Positions 9,627-21,600 are shown, counted from the first letter of the stretch. The stretch is DNA of 64,000 nucleotides from Haliotis asinina (GCF_037392515.1 NC_090281.1:51121753-51185752), one strand, 5' to 3'. Notes: a model not told the origin generated them from the letters alone. Made by a program: numbers and translations.

Positions 9627-9992
9627 CTATGAAAGCTTCATCCCGAATGCTGATATGTTGCATAATCCTTGTAATCCTGAGATTATTCTGGGATAATATG
9701 GCAGCCATGTTTGGATAAACAAGACGAAGATGTTTCCAATCAAATGAAAAGTAAAATCGAGATTAATAGCTGTATTCGAGGTAACGTTTGTCTGTTCTGT
9801 AAAGTAAAAACTTATGGAATAATATTTCACCACGCGCGTGGTATGTAAGGTAGGTTTAGGCAATTGCAACAACATGTACACTTTATGTCTAAAGACTTGC
9901 TTTAGTGACAAATCTCTTTTCAAGTCATTGGGTGAAATTCTTACCACTAATGTTAATATGTAGAATAAACCCCTTGAAATTGCCCATTGCAA
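9627..9992 (-). CDS. conserved hypothetical minus-strand ORF (U1)
   Basis: This 121-residue frame contains GLFYILTLVVRIS, NDLKRDLSLKQVF and VYMLLQLPKPTLHT. Copies in U2 (14953-15318) and U3 (48514-48786) are nearly identical. More informative are the diverged copies near 4690-4840 and 40410-40535, which keep this frame open with mostly conservative changes (V/I/M, P/S, Q/H). In both diverged copies a stop TAG directly precedes the RGLFY block, where it would fit a splice acceptor AG. A coding exon is possible, but the product is not recognised. Confidence 0.3.
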   Translation of the reverse strand: MQWAISRGLFYILTLVVRISPNDLKRDLSLKQVFRHKVYMLLQLPKPTLHTTRVVKYYSISFYFTEQTNVTSNTAINLDFTFHLIGNIFVLFIQTWLPYYPRIISGLQGLCNISAFGMKLS

Positions 9993-10757
9993 GGATCGTA
10001 ATGTTTATAATATTCAAGCTTGTTTACAGTGATCCAACACACCCAGTGAATCTGATATCGATTGAACCACTCTCTCAGTCACACTACATAAGCCGCTAAG
10101 CGTTGTTCAGAGAAATGCGAGTTCTGTGAAATCTGATCGCTGAAGTAGTTACTTACTGTCAATTTACTATCACAATGATTTTAGGTATGTTTATCTCCAG
10201 CATCTCGTTTAGTTAAATTATGTCAAGTAATCATATTTTGCCACGCTGTTGAAATTCCTCGAAAACTGATCGATATTCAGCCTTGGTGTGTAGCTTGGTG
10301 AGTCCATATAAGGTAGCTATCAATTCCAGGAAGTATTTTAATTTCACGTCCTTTGTAATGTTGAGTGAGAAAGAAATCCTTACAAGCATTAACAATGGCT
10401 GACATGCATTGCTCACACAAATACCTGCGATTCAGGACACTACAAGAAAAACACGTCTTATCTGAGGAAAAAAACCCAAATATATTTAATGTTCTTGCCA
10501 AAACGTATCCCCTTCCTGCAAAGGGTATAAAATACCTTTTTCACATTAAGTGGCTCACTCACTAACTCACTCACTCACTCTTGTGGGTACATACATCTAA
10601 GTATCTTTTTATTTTCACTGATTATTCAGATGATACAGGCCAAAATATGAAAGAACCTGAAACATTTTTATTAGGAGACACCATCCAGGTTTTCAACACA
10701 CAAACACACAAACACACAAACCCCACAATAACACGAACAAACAATGCTTGGAGTTCT

Positions 10758-11009
10758 AAAATCGTTAGATTCTAACAATGGAAGCTTTCATATTTGAAAA
10801 CCAACTCTACTCTGGAGTTTTTAACAGTCCATGCTGAAAAGAATCACTGACATTTAAAACAACAATTGAACGGATTTCACGTTCAGTGAGGCCAAGTATT
10901 AACTGCGCCAGTTGTTACAATCCTCCTTTAATGTTGTCATTAATCCCTTTCACGCGTACGGTGTAGATGAAGTTTTCCCTACTCCACTATATATATATAT
11001 ATATATACA
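10758..11009. repeat. junction of older repeat pieces between U1 and U2
   Basis: It contains the GGAAGCTTTCATATTTGAAA block and GGATTTCACGTTCAGT, shared with 4979-5060 and 40694-40785. These are followed by a piece resembling the right part of U (TTGTTACAATCC..., compare 17770) and an AT microsatellite (10988-11007) at which U2 begins. It marks the tandem-duplication junction. Confidence 0.6.
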
Positions 11010-11089
11010 AAGTAATGTGTGCCCGTTCGATGTGGAGATCAGAACTATTTATGTGGCCTGTGAATTGATATCCGCTCCTTCCCCCATTC

Positions 11090-11142
11090 TGATTGGCTTG
11101 TCTCATTGGCTTCCGTCACCTGCAAGGAGACAAGCCAATCAT
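11090..11142. promoter_or_regulatory. CCAAT inverted repeat (U2)
   Basis: GATTGGCTTGTCTC and its exact reverse complement GAGACAAGCCAATC form 14-bp arms around about 23 nt with an internal ATTGG. The conserved ATG is at 11191. Confidence 0.4.
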
Positions 11143-12960
11143 AATGTGTGCAAGTTTCACGTGACTTTCTTCAACCACTTAGCAACGAAAATGGATATGG
11201 TGTCAAAGAAGAAAAATCAGTTGGTAAGAACGTAACACAAAGCTTGTTATAATGCTGAATCCCGAAGCTACTGGTTTTCCTGACATTTGAAGTGAAGAAA
11301 ACAGTATTATTCATATCTCGAATTGAAACACGGTACATTTTAATATTGTGTAGTGTATCAGTTACTGTCAACAATTCGTTATCAATCCATAGACAGACAA
11401 TTATATTCAGTAAAAGGCCACCGGCAGATGCCTGCATGGTCTGTGTCACATAAGTAGTACACAGAGTAATAGACAAATTCTGCTGCTTAATTATAATTTG
11501 TAGATTTTACAAATAGACTAACATTTTTAATCACATCCTCACTGGTATATTCATAATGATATAATGTTTATAAAATTTATAATAATATTTTTCTACATCT
11601 AATAGGATTTTATACTGACAATATTATATAATTTTGTTGGAATTTGTAGTGGAAATATACCAGGATTGCTTTAAATTATCATTCAGTCTTTGTTAAAACA
11701 TAAAATGCTTAACATTTCCAATATCCTGACATAGCTAAAACCATAAAGTAAATGAAACATTTTAACACTAGTTGTCCAAGCTACCCATCATATAGCATCT
11801 AATGTTTTCACCATTTCATAACAGTGTTTTGGGAGCCTATTTGGGGGTAAATTCAATAAATGACACCAACACTTGATAACCTCAGTTGTACATGTGGCAG
11901 TCACAGATATTCATATGGCTGTCAACTTTGTACAGTGTAATTATTAGTAGTATTAGTATCAGTACTAGTTATTAGTTTATAGTGTATGTAGTATTGGTAT
12001 TATTAGTGCTAATACTAATAAAGTAGTAGTATCAGCTATTGATATTAGTATTGGTTATACATATTAGTATTAATATAAGCATTTGACATTAGTTTGTAAT
12101 ATGGGTGAAAAGGGTTTTAATTAAGTGGTGATATTACAATTGAAATATTGTAACTTAGCTGTGCTTGGGTCAGTTGCCACCCTACCAGCTTCTTTTTTCA
12201 ACCAAGGCAAATGTTCTGGCTGAGTGGCTCACCCTATTGTTCTCAGCTGGCATGCTTTTTTACTTGCACCTCAGTCACCAGATAGACTAATCACAGACAG
12301 AATTTAGCAAGTTTCCAACATTAACAGTCTTCATACTGCCAAGGTATGTTTGTTTTATATTAAATACATAAGCTTATGTGTACATCTTACATAGATAAGG
12401 TTATATGAATATCTATATTATGTATGCTAAATAAGGTAATTTCAACATTTGTGAAAGATTTATTGAATGACAAAATCTCCTAGATAGTCAGGTATTTGAA
12501 CATGTTTATGAAGCTTTTATAATGTACGTGTTGTAAATGTATGTGCATTGACGAAAGTATAAGGGTGTTCAGTATTTATTGTGTGCTGTGCCAGGTCTGT
12601 AGATATGTGCTCTGGTTTGATCATAATGTCTACATGTGTAACGACATTGTGAAGGGAAGTTAGAGTTTAATTGTTTGCACATTGTAGGTACTCATGGAGT
12701 CATTGTGTTCACCATGTCCTTTCTAGTGTGACCTAAACCTAGGGGCCACACTTCTGGTATGTTGTTATTGCATCCATATATTTACAATTATCTGTTGTAT
12801 TATGTGTTACATACAGCAAGATGTGTGTATACTTCATATTTCATGTTGCATCTTTTCAAACGTATCTGAACAACTGTAATTCAGGTTGTTGTATTACTGA
12901 TGTCAGGATTGTGTAGCCGTGACTGTTTCATGGAGAGTATTGTAACTAATATACAACGAC

Positions 12961-13224
12961 CATACATACATACATACATACATACATACATACATACATA
13001 CATACATACATACATACATACATACATACATACATACATACATACATACATACATACATACATACATACATACATACATACATACATACATACATACATA
13101 CATACATACATACATACATACATACATACATACATACATACATACATACATACATACATACATACATACATACATACATACATACATACATACATACACA
13201 CACATACGTGTGTGTGTGTGTGTG
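12961..13224. repeat. (ACAT)n microsatellite (U2)
   Basis: About 59 ACAT units, longer than in U1 and U3, followed by a short GT run. Length variation among otherwise near-identical units is normal microsatellite drift. Confidence 0.95.
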
Positions 13225-13486
13225 CTTTATTGTTGCAAGCTGAATGATTTATCATGCTCTGGTTATATTTATTATTCGTATAAATGTTATTGTGTATATC
13301 AGGGTGTAAATGATTATGACCACAAGTCATCTAACAGTATCACATCAGTGGCCCTGTTGTCAACTTTATCCAGGACAAACAATTAAAGCTGCTACATATA
13401 TACATTTTGCAAAGAGTGTCGACCACATCCACCAAGAACCACATTATCAGTTGATTTACCGACCTTTATAAATACATACAAAATTT

Positions 13487-14290
13487 TATTTTAACAGACT
13501 ATAAGTTAACAATAACTGGTGCCCTAAATCTCAGCTCCATAACATAAGATAGGTGAGATCATACAATCAAATATTTTAACCAAATCTTTACAACCGACAC
13601 TATCCATTCTTTCTCTGAAAGGTGTTTACCCGAGAAACAACGTATGTCAGGTCTTTACTCACCACAAGTATTGTTGTATATACAAGTCCTAAATATATAT
13701 ATATAAAGACACAGATTCAATTTGTTTACCCTCATAATACAATATTTCATTATCGCTTAGAGGCTCGCAATTTCTTCAAAAAATCAAAACAAAAGAAGAA
13801 TCTTAGTTCTTTTAAGATTAAATGTCACATGCATTACAGTGGACTTCTGAAGAATACTTATCTTTTTCTGTAATCTTTACATGTATCAGTTGTATCAACA
13901 CAAGTTGATAAATCCTAAAACATTGTTATTATAAGTAAACATTAAAACTTACCACACATACCAACTTCAGGGAGAGATTGAAGTAAAACATCTTGTTTAA
14001 TAGTGTCAAAGGCTTTGGAAACGTCAATAAAAAGACAGTAATATCAATCCTTCTTTCTACAAAAATACATTTATTTCTTAATTAAAGCCCAGAAAGAAAA
14101 TATACAATCAGTTGGGTACTATCCATTAAAAGTTTAGACTCATTAGTGCAAAAGTAGTCACTTACCTCTGTCAACTCTTCTAAATTAGATTTTGCAAACT
14201 ATTCCATACTGTTTCAAGGTACTGTTTACACATGAGCTGATATATTGTAAAGAAAATTCATAACGTTGAAATTATTATTGCCATGAGTTG
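13487..14290 (-). pseudogene. CR1/L2-like RT remnant (U2)
   Basis: Same degenerate RT fragment as in U1. The FIDVSKAFDTI block is around 14005-14035 on the minus strand. Confidence 0.7.
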
Positions 14291-15602
14291 AACTATGATA
14301 AATCTCGGCGACACTTGGCGTAACAAAGCGTTTTTGCACATGCTTTTCAATAATTTAATTACTGATCTTCGTGCAGTTCATCTGCATAAGAATTGTAGTT
14401 AATTCCCCCAAGTTAGTGAAAAAATTCATCTTCCATGTAACCATATCTATATCTATATCTATATATATATAACATAGAATGAGTGCTTTGGGTGAGTCTA
14501 AACTTTTGATAGGTAGTATAGAATAATTAGCTCTAACACCGACTTGGGACTCATTAATAATTTCATTAATATCACACCTTTTCTGAGGACGTTATTTAAA
14601 ATTGAAGTAAATATTCAATGAGGGCTAGTCCTCTATAATTATTGGGGTGATCTTTACAGCCAGATATAAATAAAGGGCATATAATACACTTACTGCAGCT
14701 TTTATGGAAACTACCACTGGCAAATATTTTAAATAGAAGTTTATTGTGTTTAATTTAATTTTAAACAGTCTGTTTACACTTCATCTGAATTTATTAAAGG
14801 CTTTACGATATTAATAGGTGTATTTGGAATATTGCAGCCTGATGTTTCTCAGTTCAGCCATGGAAAATACATTCACATTAATTTAGTATTTTGCAAGTTA
14901 TGTGTCAATATCAAGCACATTAAATTAAAAACACTTAAAAACTCGAGTAATTCTATGAAAGCTTCATCCCGAATGCTGATATGTTGCATAATCCTTGTAA
15001 TCCTGAGATTATTCTGGGATAATATGGCAGCCATGTTTGGATAAACAAGACGAAGATGTTTCCAATCAAATGAAAAGTAAAATCGAGATTAATAGCTGTA
15101 TTCGAGGTAACGTTTGTCTGTTCTGTAAAGTAAAAACTTATGGAATAATGTTTCACCACGCGCGTGGTATGTAAGATAGGTTTAGGCAACTGCAACAACA
15201 TGTACACTTTATGTCTAAAGACTTGCTTTAGTGACAAATCTCTTTTCAAGTCATTGGGTGAAATTCTTACCACTAATGTTAATATGTAGAATAAACCCCT
15301 TGAAATTGCCCATTGCAAGGATCGTAATGTTTATAATATTCAAGCTTGTTTACAGTGATCCAACACACCCAGTGAATCTGATATCGCTTGAACCACTCTC
15401 TCAGCCACACTACATAAGCCGCTAAGCGTTGTTCAGAGAAATGCGAGTTCTGTGAAATCTGATCGCTGAAGTAGTTACTTACTGTCAATTTACTATCACA
15501 ATGATTTTAGGTATGTTTATCTCCAGCATCTCGTTTAGTTAAATTATGTCAAGTAATCATATTCTACCACGCTGTTGAAATTCCTCGAAAACTGATCGAT
15601 AT

Positions 15603-15860
15603 TCAGCCTTGGTGTGTAGCTTGGTGAGTCCATATAAGGTAGCTATCAATTCCAGGAAGTATTTTAATTTCACGTCCTTTGTAATGTTGAGTGAGAAAAA
15701 AATCCTTACAAGCATTAACAATGGCTGACATGCATTGCTCACACAAATACCTGCGATTCAGGTCACTACAAGAAAAACACGTCTTATCTGAGGAAAAAAC
15801 CCCAAATATATTGAATGTTCTTGCCAAAACGTATCCCCTTCCTGCTAACGTTTTGAGCAA
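15603..15860 (-). CDS. conserved hypothetical ORF with CxxC pairs (U2)
   Basis: This 85-residue frame starts MLKTLAGRGYVLARTFNIFG and contains CFSCSDLNRRYLCEQCMSAI, a C-x2-C-x8-C-x2-C arrangement. It is found in U1 (10277-10501, different start), U3 (49071-49328), and as a diverged copy near 42415-42620. The diverged copy keeps LLGRGY, SDLNRRYVCKQCM and an open frame but has lost the first CxxC. The plus strand is also open here (YLRFR...EE...YPLP), so the coding strand, and whether it codes at all, is unresolved. Confidence 0.25.
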   Translation of the reverse strand: MLKTLAGRGYVLARTFNIFGVFSSDKTCFSCSDLNRRYLCEQCMSAIVNACKDFFLTQHYKGREIKILPGIDSYLIWTHQATHQG

Positions 15861-17157
15861 TTAAACACTGTGTCTAGTCGATGTAAAGGGTATAAAATAC
15901 CTTTTTCTCATTAAGTGGCTCACTCACTCACTCACTCACTCTTGTGGGTGCACACATCTAAGTATCTTTTTATTTTCACTGATTATTCAGATGATACATG
16001 CCAAAATATGAAAGAACCTCAAACATTTTTATTAGGAGACACCATCCAGGTTTTCAACACACAAACACACAAACCCCACAATAACACGAACAAACAATGC
16101 TTGGAGTTCTGCCAAGGAATGATCTTTCTGATGCTGTGACATGGATCAAATAAAGATGAGGAAATTCCAAACGTCCAGTCCAGAGAAATCAGAAGATATT
16201 CCATTCCATACAAAAATTATACACCCCACCCCACAACACCGATGCATCGCTAATGTGCTTCCTCACATCAAACTGGCTCACTAATGGAGAAAATGTATGC
16301 AAACCACCTATGGAGAGGCAGTGGGTAGCCGTGACCAGACACTTGGCTACACTGGCCAACTGGACACCGAGATGATTTAACAGAAGAATCTTTGAGTTGA
16401 CTTAAAATTGAATAAAGAATACGGAAGTTGTTTTAGGAGGATTTCTGTGACACAGACACTCACACTGAAAATGTTCGTTCGGCTTGGACATGACGCAGTC
16501 TCCAAACAGTATAAAATGGCATGGACTACCCTTGATAACGGTGGTTGTAGTTTCATCGAAACGTCTCTCACATTAATAGTAAAGACGTTGTATAACCATG
16601 GAAATCTCCACCAACTTCTAAATGCCACTCAAAGAGGTCAACTTATGCGAGGCAACTCTAAACGAGGAAACAACCGCACAGGAAGATAATTTACGACTCC
16701 CCACCCCCGAGACGTGACCACCAAATTGCCTATGCCTAGTTCCGAGGTGGAATAGCGCCTTTACAAGACCGTGTCTGCTTCATCGGTGGTAACAACGTCG
16801 AGGACGAAAACTATGTCCTTTCAGCATGCCCTTTATACGAAAACATCAGCTATACACCTTTTAACAATTGTATGCACAACTGCGAGGATTTTACCAGCGA
16901 AAAAATGGATGAGAACTTCATATCTATTTATCTTGCCCTAGCTTTCTATGGTTTCAAGTGACATGCCATGACATTTTAGCCATTGTATTCGCTTTTCACA
17001 AATGCGTATTTATATTCTATATTTTATTATAGATTTGCAGTTGCATGTGTATTTTATGTCTCTCATACATCAGTAAGTTATTGGTTGTAGTTACTTTGTA
17101 TAAATTCTAATACCTATCTATACTTGTGTATGAGACTGCTTCCTCATCAGCAGTTCC

Positions 17158-17405
17158 CGTGAGGATCTGGGGTAGAATAGGCCTTCAGTATATCTTGCTT
17201 GCCACAACTACCCTTGTCGTAAGAGGTGACAAACAGGATCAGGTGGTCAGACTAGCTGACGTGGTTAACACAAGCCATCGGTTCCCTATTGCGCAGATCG
17301 ATGCTCATTCTGTTGATCACTGGATTGTTTGGTCCAGACTCGATTATGTACACACCATCACAACATAGCTGGAATATTGCTGAGTGCGGCGTAAAGGTAA
17401 ACTCA
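17158..17405 (+). mobile_element. SINE (abalone-type) copy
   Basis: It begins GGATCTGGGGTAGAATAGGC and continues with a body containing CAGATCGATGCTCATTCTGT and GATCACTGGATTGTTTGGTC. It ends in the tail TAGCTGGAATATTGCTGAGT and GCGGCGTAAAGGTAAACTCA. I recognise this pattern as a very abundant Haliotis-type SINE from memory; it was not searched. A second copy at the same place in U3 (50394-50645) shows insertion before the U2/U3 duplication. Confidence 0.75.
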
Positions 17406-18174
17406 CTAACCCAGTTGTACACAGCTTAACCTTCCACCTGTGCTTCAGATAAATTCGTCGCTTGGCGTATCACGTGAATCATGGTCACGAAGTTGTAACA
17501 TCAAATGTGAGCTGGAATGATACAGTGACAGAAATAAGCGTCTCCCCTAGCCTTGCTCCAAGCCTGTACTGCATGCTGAACCCATGAGTGTACAGTAATT
17601 CTATCCTTTGAAGATGCAAGTCTTGACAAATAAACATTACTCGACCAGTCTGTTTTAGATATTATCATGTATTATTATTTCTTACATTGTAGACTTATGC
17701 AGGTCTACATCTTCCCGAACAAAACCACTAAGCAGGTTTTGCATTGGAGTGTAATTACTAGCTGCACCAATTGTTACAATACCCTATTATTGTTGAGTTC
17801 TCATTCATCACCTTCACGAATTATTTTCCACTTCAAATATACATATATGTGCTTAATATTGTAAGAGCAACAAACCAACAAACAGAGTTAATAAATTGGA
17901 TATCACTATAGAGGAGGAAGAGCCAAAGTTATACATCTTGGTTTATACAGAAATACAGACTAAATCACTCACTTTAAAATACTATACGCAAAACTCAACG
18001 CTCTTTATTGAAATAGATACTCCATCTTGTGTGACGTGCCTCATAACGCTGTTAAGTTACTAATGAGATTGTGAAATAGGAGTTGACGGGGTACTTGAAT
18101 GCCACGTTTCTATAGCAACAGCACTTGACCTGGATGACGGTATTGTAATGGAATGTATTTTTCACATTCTCTAG

Positions 18175-18240
18175 GATTGACGACGTAATCTGTTGTAAGA
18201 AAAAGTCCTTTAAGGAAGTATGTTCTGTATCACTGAACAC
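18175..18240 (+). other. exon-like block behind a splice acceptor (U2)
   Basis: A pyrimidine-rich tract ending in TTCACATTCTCTAG precedes a frame reading DDVICCKKKSFKEVCSVS. Diverged blocks at 41977 and 61925 have the same acceptor position and encode NYVVICYEDKKPFEEVC and NAGVICSEKRVFEEICQV-stop. The recurring VIC.(E/K)K..F.E(V/I)C pattern resembles the end of an SRCR domain (AGVICSE), but this is too short to assign. The U3 copy starts at 51418. Confidence 0.35.
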
Positions 18241-18473
18241 ACTCAGACAATACATTATAATCGCCACATTGAGATTTAGGTATAAACTGAACTTGATGCT
18301 TCTGCATACATTCATACCTTTAATATGTAAAACGTAAATTCAAACAATATAAACTGTGCCATTATTTACCACTAATAATAACGTACAAAATGTGTTTGTT
18401 TGCCATTTCCAGGTGAGGAGTGGAGGTGCTGAACACTATGTGGTGTGTGTATATATGTATATATTCATATCTC

Positions 18474-18580
18474 GTGTGTGTGTGTGAGAGAGAGGGAGAG
18501 AGAGAGTGTGTGAGTGTGGGTGTGAGTGTGTGTGTGAGTTTGTGTGTGAGAGAGAGAGATAGGGAGAGAAAGAGAGAGTT
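18474..18580. repeat. GT/GA simple repeat
   Basis: Alternating TG and AG dinucleotide runs. The U3 counterpart (51716-51806) is rearranged in length. No gene is seen. Confidence 0.9.
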
Positions 18581-18651
18581 AGTCCCTATAGTATTGTGCG
18601 CTGTCCCACAAGGACATAACGCCCCCAGTCAAAACACCCCCAGGCTAAATA

Positions 18652-19281
18652 CTGCCATGGAAAAAGATCCCTCAATGGGTAGGGAAAACGGCCTTCTGTG
18701 GTTAGATGTAACAAAATGCCAACAACACTTTTTGGATCATATGGATATCTTCTCACATGAATATGTTATTCAAACTATAATATGATATTATAAGTTTTAA
18801 TATTAGCAACATTGGATGACGCCGTTATAATACATGTACAGTTGGATCATTAACTGAAGAGCTACTCCAAACATTAAAGAAGAAAGTAGGAAATCAGGAA
18901 ACACAATTAATTTTCTTTCACTTGATCTCAATACATACTTGTACCTGTCACAACTGACGACAGGAGGAGGAATTGCTCAGAAAACTTCATGTTAACACCC
19001 ATCAACTCAAAATCAACTCAAAGGGTGTTTTATCGTATGGGTGGAATTTTGCGGGGGTTTATTGCCATTAGGTCTGGGGTATTTTGCCCCAGAGTGCTGT
19101 CTGCCCACCGGTGTGTGTACGTGTATTTATACTTTATCCAGCGGTGTGAATACATGTGTGTTGATGTGAATACGTGTGTGTATGTGTGTGCTGCGTAAAT
19201 TTTGTAAATTATGCTGTGATACCTTTGTTCAGTTGGTTGTATTTTCCTTATTCATCTGTAGTTACATGGTTCAGGGTGGAG
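18652..19281. other. unique to copy 1; unassigned repeat ends
   Basis: The sequence is absent from the U3 arm. GACATAACGCCCCC..AAAACACCCC (near 18612) and GGGTGTTTT..TTTGCGGGGG (19023-19055) face each other as loosely inverted CCCC/GGGG-rich motifs, perhaps the ends of an unknown repeat. No gene was found. Confidence 0.3.
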
Positions 19282-19928
19282 TCGATGAAAGTGAGTGAGT
19301 GAGTTAAGATTTAACGTCACATCGGCAATATTTCAGCCATATCTTGACGGGAACATACTTGAAATTAAAATGAATTATGTGAAAAATATGTGAAATCTGT
19401 CATCAAAGGACAGTAAAACAATTAGAATATCACAATTAGAATTAAAAATAACGTGTAAAGTAAATACTGATAACGATATTTGGACAGTGCAATATAAAAA
19501 CAGGTAAAGATCACCAAGAACGGAAGGTAGATCAATATACTAGGGCCCATGGGGTCTTACAGTACGTTTGCTACCTGCATGGACCCTAGCTGGATTTATA
19601 CCACCCTTTCACCTGCTAGGGATTGTAAGAAATGTTTCTTGAAGTTAAATTTACTTAAATTTACATTATATGTTTTGGGACTTATGTACCCTCGCAGGAG
19701 AACAATAAATGTACAATGCTTCAATCTCCTTTCAGGGTACAGCCACTAACAATCTCAGTTACTAATCTAAACTACCAATAATAAATAGCACTATATATCT
19801 ACAAATCAATTAACAAATCTAATTCTTTTTATAAGGCAATGATATAATGAAAATTGACATTGTTAAAAGATCTTTCATAGTTTGTGATTTGAAATAGTTG
19901 TGATTTCTGATGGAATACTCGATGAAAG
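19282..19928 (-). mobile_element. 5'-truncated LINE copy with 10-bp target duplication
   Basis: TCGATGAAAG at 19282-19291 is repeated at 19919-19928. In between, the minus strand corresponds to the last ~80 nt of LINE ORF2 (compare 34840-34935), the 3' untranslated region (CAT-GGGG-CTTACAGTA block at 19549, compare 34532) and the conserved 3' tail ending in (ACTC)n. This is a textbook target-primed insertion truncated at its 5' side, of the same family as 34257-40393. Confidence 0.85.
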
Positions 19929-21189
19929 TTGGGAAGTGTTGAATGAGAATCTGTTTCTGTTATCGTCATGTATAGTTATCATCAGAACTTAGTAATTCTT
20001 TCAGCTAGTTCATGTTTAGTATACGGACACGGTACGGTCTTTTCGATTACACAGCAATGATTGATATTTATCGTGCACTATCTATGGTAATCCTTTCCCA
20101 GGAACTTACAAATGAACACATTGTACCTCATGTGATGATATGCCAAGGAACTTCCAAGTAATACTTTATATATATTAATGAGTTCTAGGGTTGGAATGTT
20201 CTTGTGAATATTCATAACCCGGACATGGTTTAAGATACACGTAGAGACCTCCTCCGTCAACGCCAACAACAACGTCATAATTTCTTGTAATAATATCTAA
20301 AATACGGATTTTAGTTTAGGTATCGTTGCATCGCATAGACATTTTAACAAAAAGGTAGTTGATGGGCGTTCACTGGCTGCCATTACACGAGGGGATGATG
20401 AAATATTGCAGCATGATGATAAGAATGGCAGTGTGAGGAATAGAAATATTGTGAAGGGGAGTTAACTCTTGCTGGGACTGTAATTAAGGCTAAACGGGTA
20501 TTGGGTTACCTATCATAAAATAAGGTTGTCTGAGATTATACGTTCTGCGAATGCTATGATTTGTCTAAGGCTAACAAATCTATTCTAACACGACATATGT
20601 ACTGCTAAGGCTATGCAATTTCATAAGTTGTGTCATTATTGGAGAAGCAGTTGTTGGCAAACTGTCCTATTTTTGAATGTAAAGTCAAGTGCAACGTCTC
20701 TTGAATTGTAACCGTTCTATACAACTGTCGGAAACGCTAGAATAATGTTTTCAGCTTTAATACTTTCATAACGGTGATAAATGTACTATGTTGTCGATGT
20801 ATGAGATCGTCCATAGTGCACCTAATTTCTATTTCAGTCGATTTAATACTCCCATGCATTTACAGGGCAATTTACAGAAGAGAATTTGGTCCTAAGAAAA
20901 TCTTATACAGGCTTTACATTTACGCAAATAATAAAGTTGGTGTAAAAATATGAATTAAGGATTTAGATAAGAAACGAAATTTTGAATGTTTGTGCTTCCT
21001 TACCTAATTATCGTTTCGTTATTGAATAAATATTAATGTGAATGTTAGTTTGAATAAAAACGCTTCTCGTCATGCATGCAGATATGTTTATTATAGCGTT
21101 CTCTATAGCCAATGATCTGCAGCCGATTGTTTCAAATGTTTATAAGTATTTTTGCTTGAAAAAGGTAAATCTTTCATTGGTTTAGGGAG
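19929..21189. other. no gene; partly duplicated at 60060-61430
   Basis: Short blocks match the right end of the window: GGAACTTCCAAGTAATACTTTATA (20148) with GGAACTTGCAAGTAACACTT (60115), and GGCAGTGTGAGGAATA (20427) with GACAGTGTGAGGAATA (61347). These indicate an old duplicate. No protein-coding signal is recognised. Confidence 0.4.
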
Positions 21190-21600
21190 ATCCTTCACTG
21201 GAGAACTGTGGCTGAATACCGTTCTCACAGAGGATTTCCTCACATCGTGTTGGCTCACGACTGACCGGCAGAAAGAAAGACAGGGTTGATGGAGAAGACT
21301 CGCCTGAACAAGACGTCAATTGAGTACAGGGCCGTCGGACTGGCCGGTGAACACAGTCACGGTGTTTTACCTTCACCTGTGAGACATTGTGAACTGAACA
21401 CAATCGAACATATCTGGGCAAACTGTAAAGTATTCGTTGCGAGGAACACTACCTTCAAACTCCCGGAAGTTAAGGGTTGACCCATGCATCGTTTGGCAGC
21501 ATAGCCCTTTAAGTATGTCATAAAGGACTGAGGACGTCATTGGCATTGGACGTCAATACCGTCAACGTGACAGAGTGGACCTCACTGATGTAACACCAAT
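21190..21600 (+). pseudogene. DDE-type (IS630/Tc1 superfamily) transposase C-terminal remnant
   Basis: The plus-strand frame around 21370-21480 reads PVRHCELNTIEHIWANCKVF and then VARNTTFKLPEVKG before a stop. This matches the C-terminal signature of DDE_3 endonucleases (PPYHCELNPIELIWSQVK followed by NNTTFKL). The motif N(T)IEHIW carries the last catalytic acid. Frames are broken upstream and downstream, and no termini were recognised. It is a different lineage from the Tc1 remnants near the left edge. Confidence 0.7.

Larger units (their letters stand above)
5252..10757. repeat. segmental duplication unit U1 (partial)
   Basis: U1 corresponds to U3 from 43827 onward and to U2 from 11010 onward, with near-identity over kilobases, and stops abruptly at 10757 inside the GGAGTTCT block. 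It lacks two segments present in both U2 and U3: about 55 bp containing ACCTAAACCTAGGGGCC, and about 80 bp containing TTATCCAGGACAAAC. U2 and U3 are therefore the closer pair. Contents from left to right: conserved ORF-like block with CCAAT pair, RT remnant split by an insertion with an ACAT microsatellite, and conserved minus-strand ORFs. Confidence 0.85.
11010..18651. repeat. segmental duplication unit U2
   Basis: Nearly identical to U3 (43827-51880) along its length, with an offset of about 33.5 kb, and to U1 over the shared left part (offset about 5.1-5.3 kb). It ends at GGCTAAATAC, where U3 also ends. It carries the CCAAT pair (11090-11142), the insertion (11902-13424), an ACAT array, the RT remnant (13487-14290), a SINE (17158-17405) and the exon-like block at 18175. 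Confidence 0.9.

Noticed and set aside
18420-18785. 121-aa ORF with ERE/VCV runs
   Set aside because: It is driven by GA/GT simple repeats; the U3 counterpart does not keep the frame.
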